Positions 36,398 through 41,839 of a stretch of DNA of 41,839 nt are shown here, in pieces. This DNA is from Rhodobacteraceae bacterium HLUCCA08 (lineage in GTDB: Bacteria; Pseudomonadota; Alphaproteobacteria; Rhodobacterales; Rhodobacteraceae). Every line of letters starts with the position of its first letter. Positions within the stretch are counted from its first letter, which is position 1. The notes below the pieces were generated by a model that saw only the letters and a list, made by a program, of their open reading frames with translations, did not search any database and had not been told where the DNA came from. Position numbers and translations under genes: made by a program. The DNA is taken from positions 1 through 41,839 of the forward strand of contig LJSF01000040.1 in NCBI GenBank assembly GCA_001314655.1, in the 5' to 3' direction.

Positions 36398-37651
36398 TCA
36401 GCCCGCCTCGGCCGCCGCTTCGACCGAAACCGCATGCAGCGAGGCCGCCAGCTTGGCGATTTCCTTGCGCAGCGGGTTCTTCGGCAGCCCCTCGGCCAGG
36501 GGCACGCCATGATCGCCGTTCTGCGCCACCGGCTTGCCGCCGTCGGGCAGTTGCACCTCGATCGCGATGCCAAGGCTTTCGGCCAGCCGCTTGACCCGGC
36601 TCTTGCCGTTCAGATCGGTGAATTTCGGGCCGCGGTTCAGCAGGAAGCGCAGCTTTTCGAAGGGCAGATCCTCGCCCTGCAGCGCGCGCTTGATCCGCAG
36701 CGTGTTCTGGGCCGACCGCATGTCCAGTTCGAGCAGCGCGAACACGACCTGCGCCGCGTTCAGCACGGTTTCGGTCCATTCGGTGACGGTCTTGGGCAGG
36801 TCGATCAGCACGTAATCGAAATTCGACCGGGCCTGGTCGATGATGCGCTGGATATCGGCCGAGGTGACCAGATCCAGCGGGATCAGATCGGTCGGCGCGG
36901 TCAGCACCTGCAGTTTCTGTTCGTAGGACAGAAGCGCCTGCATGAAACTTTCGCTGTCCATCTCCTCGGTGCTCTGCAGCATTTCGAGCACGGTTTCCCG
37001 GCGCGGCAGGTCGAGGAAGGTGGAGGTCGAGCCGAACTGCAGATCCAGGTCGATCAGGCAGACCCGGGGCGGGTCGTGCTTGTCGATCGTGGCCAGTTCC
37101 CAGGCCAGGTTGACGGCAAAGGTGGTCGCCCCGACGCCGCCGGCCATGCCCTGAACCGGCAGGACCACGCCATTGCGGTCACCGGTCGCCTTGAGCCGGT
37201 TGCGGTGTTCCTCGGGAACGTCGGGTTCATCGGGGACGGGGGCGGTGACGCGGGCGACGGCCTCGGCCAGTTCGCCTTCGGGCAGGGGGTAGGGGACGAA
37301 TTCGTCGCCGCCCTCGCGCAGCAGCTGGTGCAGGGTCGCGGGGCTCACGTCCTCGGCGATCAGCAGCACCTTGATGCCGCGCGCCTTGGCGGCCCGGATG
37401 ATGTCGCACAAAAGCGAGGTGTCGCTTTCGTCCTCGTCGTCGAAGGCGATGGCGATGAATTCCAGGTCCTCGGCCTCGGGCTGTTCGAGAAAGGCCAGGG
37501 CATCGGTGAACCCGAGATCGCCCCAGTTTTCGCCCAGGCAGGCCTCCATGTCCTCGATCAGCAGATCGAAGTTCTGCACATCGCGGCTCACGGTGCATGC
37601 CGTGATCGGTTGGGGGTCCGGTTTCAAACCTGCAGCTGCCATACCACTCAT
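36398..37651 (-). CDS. cpaE: Tad pilus localisation protein CpaE/TadZ
   Basis: 417 residues. An N-terminal receiver-like domain (about 20-135) lacks a typical phospho-acceptor motif I can point to. The ParA/MinD-like ATPase domain has a deviant Walker A, GMAGGVGATT at 168-177, in which the usual lysines are replaced by Met and Ala, and a Walker B-type region VCLIDLDLQFGS. Such loss of the P-loop lysines is known for the TadZ group. CpaE/TadZ directs the pilus machine to the cell pole. The ATG at 37651 was chosen; upstream in-frame sequence is Arg-rich and unlike the family. ATG 37642 is an alternative. Confidence 0.9.
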   Translation of the reverse strand: MSGMAAAGLKPDPQPITACTVSRDVQNFDLLIEDMEACLGENWGDLGFTDALAFLEQPEAEDLEFIAIAFDDEDESDTSLLCDIIRAAKARGIKVLLIAEDVSPATLHQLLREGGDEFVPYPLPEGELAEAVARVTAPVPDEPDVPEEHRNRLKATGDRNGVVLPVQGMAGGVGATTFAVNLAWELATIDKHDPPRVCLIDLDLQFGSTSTFLDLPRRETVLEMLQSTEEMDSESFMQALLSYEQKLQVLTAPTDLIPLDLVTSADIQRIIDQARSNFDYVLIDLPKTVTEWTETVLNAAQVVFALLELDMRSAQNTLRIKRALQGEDLPFEKLRFLLNRGPKFTDLNGKSRVKRLAESLGIAIEVQLPDGGKPVAQNGDHGVPLAEGLPKNPLRKEIAKLAASLHAVSVEAAAEAG

Positions 37652-37876
37652 TGCCTTCGCGTCCTCTCGGTAGGAGCGGCGGCGGGTTTTCCCGTCTCGT
37701 CCACTCCGGGGCTTCGGTCCGGCCCGCGCCCCGGATCGTCCGGGCGCACTGCGGGCTTTCACCTGCGCAAACTCCCTTTCAATCTTGTCCAGATTGGGGC
37801 CGAAATTCCGCCATTGTGCGAATTCTTCGAACGGTGCGGCGCAGAAGGGCCCGTTGTTCACGACGCCGGGGACGGC

Positions 37877-37903
37877 AAAGGGGCCCCGCAGGGCCCCTTT
37901 TTT
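37877..37903 (+). terminator. Intrinsic terminator-like hairpin between ompA and cpaE
   Basis: AAAGGGGCCC at 37877-37886 pairs with GGGCCCCTTT at 37891-37900 around CGCA. On the plus strand the T-run continues to six, which is the classical terminator form for rightward, that is antisense, transcription. Leftwards it ends in only TTT, so it may also stop the ompA message more weakly. Confidence 0.55.
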
Positions 37904-37931
37904 AGGTGTCGTGGATGCCTTGGATCGGGCG

Positions 37932-38597
37932 TCAGCCGCCGCCCATCGCATCGGCGATGGTCCCGCCGCCGCCGCCGCCTTGCAGGGTCGGGGGCGCCTC
38001 GGCCGAGGTGACGTAGTCGCGAAAGATCACCTCGGCGTAGCGGCCATTGAGCACGTTGGGATGGCTGTCGACGAAGCCCGACACCTCGGTCACGGTGCGG
38101 CGGTTGCGCCGCTCGCGGCCTTCGGTGACGATCAGCGGCTGGGTTTCGCCGAAGCTGACCACCGCCTCGAGCCGGTCGCGGCTGATGCCCTGGGAGGTCA
38201 GGTAAAGCACCACCGCCTCGGCCCGGCGCAGGCCAAGCTGGCGGTTGTAGGCGGCCGAGCCGACCAGATCGGTATGGCCATAGACCCGGAAGCGCACCTC
38301 GGGGAATTGCTTGATCCAGGTCGCCTGCTGGCGCAGGACCGCCCGGGCCTGATCGTCCAGCACGGCCGAGTTGAAGGCGAAGGTCACCGTCGGCGACACC
38401 TCGGTCGAGAAGCGGTTGTTGAGGTTGATCGCGTAGGACGAGGCCCCGGTCTGCGCCAGGTTGTTGTTCATCGTCGCGTTGCCGAAATAGCCGGCATCGA
38501 GATCGGCGCCCGCTTCGCGGGTGTTGAAGGTCTGCCACTGGTCGGAACATCCGGCAAGCGCGAGGACCGTCGCGGCAAGGATCAGGGGGCGTTTCAT
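37932..38597 (-). CDS. OmpA-family lipoprotein of the Tad locus
   Basis: 221 residues. The lipobox LAGC places lipidation at Cys17. The OmpA-like domain (about 75-190) contains the peptidoglycan-binding core GHTDLVGSAAYNRQLGLRRA. The C-terminal tail ends in a Gly-rich stretch, unusual for OmpA proteins. In alphaproteobacterial tad loci an OmpA-family gene between cpaC and cpaE is common and may anchor the secretin to the wall. It starts 14 bases after the cpaC stop with a GAGGAG ribosome-binding site. Confidence 0.87.
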   Translation of the reverse strand: MKRPLILAATVLALAGCSDQWQTFNTREAGADLDAGYFGNATMNNNLAQTGASSYAINLNNRFSTEVSPTVTFAFNSAVLDDQARAVLRQQATWIKQFPEVRFRVYGHTDLVGSAAYNRQLGLRRAEAVVLYLTSQGISRDRLEAVVSFGETQPLIVTEGRERRNRRTVTEVSGFVDSHPNVLNGRYAEVIFRDYVTSAEAPPTLQGGGGGGTIADAMGGG

Positions 38598-38611
38598 GGC
38601 CGGTCTCCTCC

Positions 38612-40036
38612 TCATTCGTCCATCACGTAGCCGTAGGACCCGGTGAAGTCCTGGCGGGCCACTTCTCCGGCGCCGCCGGCGGGGGCGATGTCGATGGCTT
38701 CGCGGCCGAACAGGAACAGGTCGCGCTCGGTCGGCGGGCGGACCCGGTCGGTCGGCAGGGCCAGCGCCTCGCCCCGGGTCGGCGTGACCAGGTGCGGGGT
38801 GACGATGATCACCAGTTCGGTCTGCTGGCGGCTGTATTCGGCCGACCGGAACAGCGCCCCCAGGACCGGGATGTCGCCCAGCCACGGCACCTGACCGTTC
38901 AGATCGACGAAATCGTCCGACAGCAGCCCGGCGATGGCGAAGCTTTCGCCGTCGCGCATCTCGACCGTGGTCGAGGTTTCGCGGGTGCGGAAGGCGTCGA
39001 TCGAAAAGCCGCCCTGGCTGAAGCCGTTGGTCGGATCAAGCGAGCTGACCTTGGCCATGAGTTCGAGGTTGATCAGATCGCCGTCGATGACCCGCGGGAT
39101 GAAGCGCAGCTCGATCCCGAAGGGCTTGTATTCCACGGTGATCGTATCGGCGTCCTGGGCGATCGGCACCGGGTATTCGCCGCCGGCGAGGAAGGTCGCC
39201 TCCTGGCCCGACAGGGCGGTCAGGTTCGGTTCGGCCAGGAACCGGACCACGCCGCGCTGTTCGAGTGCTTCGAGCAGGATGCCGACCTCGACCGATCCGG
39301 CGTTGAACCCGAACAGCATCGCGCCCTGGTTGTCGTTCGCCGCGGGCAGGTTTCCGGCCAGGGCCGCGGTCTGGCCGCCCTCGGTCACGGTGCCGCCGGT
39401 GCCGAGCGCCAGGCCCAGGTCGCCGCCCAGCGTATCGCCGCCCAGCGCCAGCGAGGCCGACAGCGATTTCGATACCGACCGCTGCATCTCGGCAAAGCGG
39501 ACCCGCAGCATCACCTGCTGGGTGCCGCCGACCGTCATCAGGTTCGACACCCGCTCGGGCGCATAGCGATTGGCCAGTTCCAGCGCCCGATCAAGCCGCG
39601 CGATGGAGGATACGGTGCCCGACAGCACGATGCCGTCATTGGCGGTGCGCACCTCGATGTCTTCGCCCGGCAGGATCTGCTCCAGCCGTTCCTTGAATTC
39701 GGCGATATCGGGGGTGACATGCACCTCGACATTGGTGATCAACTGACCGTCCGGGGTCAGAAGCGTCAATGTCGTGCGCCCGGGCAGCTTGCCCAGGACA
39801 TAGATCGTGCGCTCGCTGAGCGTCTGGATGTCGGCGATATTGGGATCGGCGATCGAAACGACGCCGAAGGGCGTGTCGGCCTCGACCACGACTGCGCGGC
39901 TCATCGGGACGTTGAGCGCCTGGGCCGGCGCCCCGCGCATCACCTGAAGGGTTTCGGAAACAGCCGGTCCCGCCGTTGCCGAAAACGCGAGCGCGACCCC
40001 TAGCAGGGCCGCCTTGAAAAGTCCATTTTGTGTCAT
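38612..40036 (-). CDS. cpaC: Tad pilus secretin CpaC/RcpA
   Basis: 474 residues. A signal peptide (about 1-28) is followed by an N-terminal pilus/secretin domain, a BON-like segment (about 110-160), and the secretin domain. The C-terminal part contains VPWLGDIPVLGALFRS and ELVIIVTPHLVTP, hallmarks of the secretin family. It forms the outer-membrane ring through which Flp is extruded. The ATG at 40036 follows AGGCAGGTCAC. Longer in-frame upstream sequence is Cys/Ser-rich and not family-like. Upstream, about 200 bp separate it from cpaB. Confidence 0.93.
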   Translation of the reverse strand: MTQNGLFKAALLGVALAFSATAGPAVSETLQVMRGAPAQALNVPMSRAVVVEADTPFGVVSIADPNIADIQTLSERTIYVLGKLPGRTTLTLLTPDGQLITNVEVHVTPDIAEFKERLEQILPGEDIEVRTANDGIVLSGTVSSIARLDRALELANRYAPERVSNLMTVGGTQQVMLRVRFAEMQRSVSKSLSASLALGGDTLGGDLGLALGTGGTVTEGGQTAALAGNLPAANDNQGAMLFGFNAGSVEVGILLEALEQRGVVRFLAEPNLTALSGQEATFLAGGEYPVPIAQDADTITVEYKPFGIELRFIPRVIDGDLINLELMAKVSSLDPTNGFSQGGFSIDAFRTRETSTTVEMRDGESFAIAGLLSDDFVDLNGQVPWLGDIPVLGALFRSAEYSRQQTELVIIVTPHLVTPTRGEALALPTDRVRPPTERDLFLFGREAIDIAPAGGAGEVARQDFTGSYGYVMDE

Positions 40037-40240
40037 GTGACCTGCCTCTATGATCACGCTCGAAGGAGGGCTTTGTCGCCCGTTATTGACCGCACAGTGC
40101 CTCTGGGGCGCTTTTATTGCAAGAATCAATCCATTGGCGGTGAAAGTTGATGTGGAAAAGCAGCAACAGGCGCGACCGCTCATACAACAGGGCGCGCCCG
40201 TTTCGGAGCGCGCCCCCAAGTCTGGTGGCAATGCCCGGCG
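40037..40240. other. 204-bp gap between cpaB and cpaC
   Basis: Contains a hairpin (40190-40215, GGGCGCGC paired with GCGCGCCC, inner CCG/CGG) just after the cpaB stop, read leftwards without a T-tract. An AT-richer patch at about 40105-40165 could hold a separate cpaC promoter. No open frame is credible. Confidence 0.4.
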
Positions 40241-41104
40241 TCAGTTGATGCAGGGGATTTCGGTTTCCACATATTCGTTGCCGCGCAGGGTGCGCATCGT
40301 GCAGACCCGCTCCTGTTCGACGACTTCCGGGGCTTCCGGCGTCTGGATGCCCAGCAGGGTCGCCTGGTCCATCTCGACCGCGGTCAAATCGGAATTCTCG
40401 CCAAAGCCGTTCAGGGCCAGCGACAATTCCCCGGACCGCTGGGCGGTGGCCAGTGCGGCGACCTGAGACGGGGTGGCTTCGACCGTGACCGTGCGGACCC
40501 GGTCGCTGGCGCCCGAGCGCTGCCCTTCGGAGTTCTGGTCGACGGCGATCACGTTGAGGTTCTGAAGGATCAGACGGGTGGTGATGCCGCCGGCGCCGCC
40601 AAGCCCTTCGAGCGCGATATTCCCGGTCCAGTAGACATCGACCCGGTTGCCGGGCTGCAGGAAGCCGGAGACGGCGGACCGCATGTCGACCTCGATCGTA
40701 TAGGCCTGGGTGCCCTGGGTCAGGCGCGAATTGATGCCCGCGCTTTCGCCCGGTTCGGTCACCTTGATCGCCAGGATCGGCTCGTTCGGCTCCATCTGGC
40801 GGACCACGATACGGGTCTGGTCCGGCCCGCGCGAAAACAGATCGTCCTGGGTCAGGAAGACGCCTTCGGGCAGATAGGGTTCGGCGTAGCGGATGAAATG
40901 GATATCGGCGGTGGTGATTTCCTCGCCATAGGTCATCTGCCGGTTGACGGCGATCACCTCCACCATGGGAACAGCCTGGGCCGCCGCAATCTCGAGTTGC
41001 CGGTTCGCTTCGTTCTGGCGCTCGAAATGCCCTTGCACCATGTAGATGGCGAACCCGGCGAGGCCGAGACCGACGATCAGGACAAGTCCGAATACTGCTC
41101 GCAT
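40241..41104 (-). CDS. cpaB: Tad pilus assembly protein CpaB/RcpC
   Basis: 287 residues. An N-terminal signal anchor (about 3-24, AVFGLVLIVGLGLAGF) is followed by a SAF-type region (about 55-130, VIAVNRQMTYGEEITTADI), and a C-terminal part with VDVYWTGNI and NLNVIAVDQNSEG. CpaB/RcpC is a periplasmic component associated with the secretin. The ATG at 41104 has AAGGAAAG nine bases upstream; an earlier in-frame ATG would add eight residues without a ribosome-binding site. Confidence 0.92.
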   Translation of the reverse strand: MRAVFGLVLIVGLGLAGFAIYMVQGHFERQNEANRQLEIAAAQAVPMVEVIAVNRQMTYGEEITTADIHFIRYAEPYLPEGVFLTQDDLFSRGPDQTRIVVRQMEPNEPILAIKVTEPGESAGINSRLTQGTQAYTIEVDMRSAVSGFLQPGNRVDVYWTGNIALEGLGGAGGITTRLILQNLNVIAVDQNSEGQRSGASDRVRTVTVEATPSQVAALATAQRSGELSLALNGFGENSDLTAVEMDQATLLGIQTPEAPEVVEQERVCTMRTLRGNEYVETEIPCIN

Positions 41105-41240
41105 CGTCTTTCCTTTCGAAAACGTCACGCCGCGCTGTCCGTGTCTGGCGCGGGTGGATACTTGATCGTGCTACCTGCCAAATGCGGCGAAACCTTGGAA
41201 AACCGGCGGCGCCACGATGGAGTGTTTCTTGATTTTGGCC

Positions 41241-41260
41241 ATCGGGCCGGACGGCCCGAT
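41241..41260 (-). terminator. Hairpin downstream of flp, possible attenuator
   Basis: ATCGGGCC pairs with GGCCCGAT around GGAC, 20 bases beyond the flp stop on the minus strand. There is no T-tract, so it may stabilise the flp mRNA or partly stop reading into cpaB instead of ending transcription fully. Confidence 0.35.
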
Positions 41261-41280
41261 GACTGTCTTGCGCGGCACGG

Positions 41281-41472
41281 TCAGTGCGCCATGATCGTCT
41301 GGGCGCTGAGCTGGGCGCCGACACCGGTGGAATGGTCCAGCGCGCCTGCGGCGACCGCCGCGATCACCGCGACACCAAGTCCGACGATCCCGGCGGTCAA
41401 GACGACCCAGTCGACCGTGACGGCACCATCCTCGTTACTCCGGAAACCCTTGATGAAATCGAACATGTTCAT
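41281..41472 (-). CDS. flp: Flp-family type IVb pilin
   Basis: 63 residues, the size of Flp. A short leader (MNMFDFIKGFRSNEDG) is followed by the likely CpaA cleavage site G|AVTVDW and a hydrophobic helix (VVLTAGIVGLGVAVIAAVAAG). Flp pilins usually have Glu at +5 and Tyr or Phe at +6; here they are Asp and Trp. It lies downstream of a second pilin paralogue and upstream of cpaB. An ATG two codons further in is the alternative start. Confidence 0.85.
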   Translation of the reverse strand: MNMFDFIKGFRSNEDGAVTVDWVVLTAGIVGLGVAVIAAVAAGALDHSTGVGAQLSAQTIMAH

Positions 41473-41623
41473 GTCTCTCTTTTTCGGTTCGTTCTCGCAT
41501 GGCCCTGGGGCCGGTCCCACACGCGTAGTTAACGCGACGAATGTGGCAGTTTCGCGGTGGGGCCATGGATTTGTCCTGACGACGGCGCAGCGCCGCGCCA
41601 GGCCCGGGGCCCCGAACGAAAGA

Positions 41624-41644
41624 GGCCGCGCAGGATGCGCGGCC
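41624..41644 (-). terminator. Terminator-like hairpin between the two flp genes
   Basis: GGCCGCGC (41624-41631) pairs perfectly with GCGCGGCC (41637-41644) around AGGAT. Read leftwards, it is followed by TCTTTCGTTC, a T-rich tail. It could limit transcript passing from the first pilin gene to the second. Confidence 0.6.
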
Positions 41645-41671
41645 CCGATCCAGGCTGATGCCCGTCGCGAC

Positions 41672-41839
41672 TCAGTAGGTCGCGATGGTCTGGGCGTCCA
41701 GCTGCGAGCTGATCTTGTCGCCCAGGGCGGTGGTGCCCTGGCCGACCGAGGTCAGCACGGCGATGCCGAGGCCAACGATGGCGGCGGTCAGCACGACCCA
41801 GTCGACGGTCACGGCGCCGTCTTCGTCACGGCGGAAGTT
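41672..41839 (-). CDS. Flp-family type IVb pilin paralogue (5' end outside window)
   Basis: The window edge cuts the gene: 55 residues remain before the stop at 41672-41674. The sequence RRDEDGAVTVDWVVLTAAIV and the following GLGIAVLTSVGQG match the downstream flp gene through the cleavage region (identical DGAVTVDWVVLTA) and diverge afterwards. Both have the Asp-Trp pair. Its start, only a few codons upstream, is not in the window. Tandem pilin paralogues are common in Tad loci. Confidence 0.85.
   Translation of the reverse strand, partial: NFRRDEDGAVTVDWVVLTAAIVGLGIAVLTSVGQGTTALGDKISSQLDAQTIATY

Noticed and set aside
33646-36594. A 982-codon rightward open frame opposite tadB, tadC and cpaF
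   Set aside because: Composed of Arg/His/Asp-rich low-complexity sequence mirroring GC codon bias; real Tad proteins with diagnostic motifs occupy the opposite strand.
37652-37951. N-terminal extension of CpaE by about 100 residues
   Set aside because: The extension is Arg/Pro-rich, runs over the hairpin at 37877-37903 and is unlike the TadZ family; ATG 37651 gives a normal length.

Overview
The window looks like a chromosomal segment of a high-GC alphaproteobacterium of the order Rhodobacterales (Rhodobacteraceae/Paracoccaceae). The reasons are the very high GC content, the gene order ruvC-ruvA-ruvB ... ybgC-tolQRAB-pal-cpoB-tilS-ftsH, an alphaproteobacterial Tad pilus locus, a DUF1127 protein, a VPLPA-CTERM type protein, and copies of a GC-rich intergenic element of the CCTCCGGCGGG-GTATTT type that I remember as common in this group. 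No rRNA, tRNA, CRISPR array or complete mobile element was found. Region 1 (1-5.9 kb, accessory to housekeeping): a transposase remnant at the left edge, a YeeE/TsuA-like sulfur transporter, an unusual Ala-rich protein of unknown function, a small inverted-repeat region, an MFS transporter, the L11 methyltransferase prmA, and a small membrane protein. Region 2 (5.9-20.2 kb): a DUF1127 protein, then the resolvasome genes ruvCAB. After ruvB come an Acr3 arsenite permease, a protein of unknown function and a methyltransferase. Then follow the Tol-Pal envelope genes (ybgC, tolQ, tolR, tolA, tolB, pal, cpoB), tilS and ftsH. TolQ-TolR energises TolA across the periplasm to act on TolB and Pal during outer-membrane constriction. 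CpoB links this to peptidoglycan synthesis, and FtsH is the membrane quality-control protease. Region 3 (20.3-27.6 kb): a MOSC protein, the one-carbon genes fhs and folD (formate to 10-formyl-THF, then interconversion with 5,10-methylene-THF), the ligase-associated DNA repair pair pdeM and lhr (minus strand), and an exported VPLPA-CTERM type protein. Region 4 (27.8 kb to the right edge): a Tad (tight adherence / Flp type IVc pilus) locus read leftwards. In transcription order it holds two Flp pilin genes (the first cut by the window edge), cpaB, the secretin cpaC, an OmpA-like lipoprotein, cpaE/tadZ, the motor ATPase cpaF/tadA, tadB, tadC, two TPR lipoproteins and the prepilin peptidase cpaA. 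A convergent multi-spanning membrane protein and an AAA+ ATPase with a probable winged-helix N-terminus lie beyond it. The most interesting observations are a dispersed-repeat-like block translated in frame inside tolA, Flp pilins with Asp-Trp where Flp pilins normally have Glu-Tyr, the uncharacterised AAA+ protein beside the Tad genes, the Ala-repeat protein with its 11-bp direct-repeat upstream region, and a perfect 28-bp palindrome downstream of ftsH. All assignments rest on reading the sequence and remembered family motifs; no database search was run.
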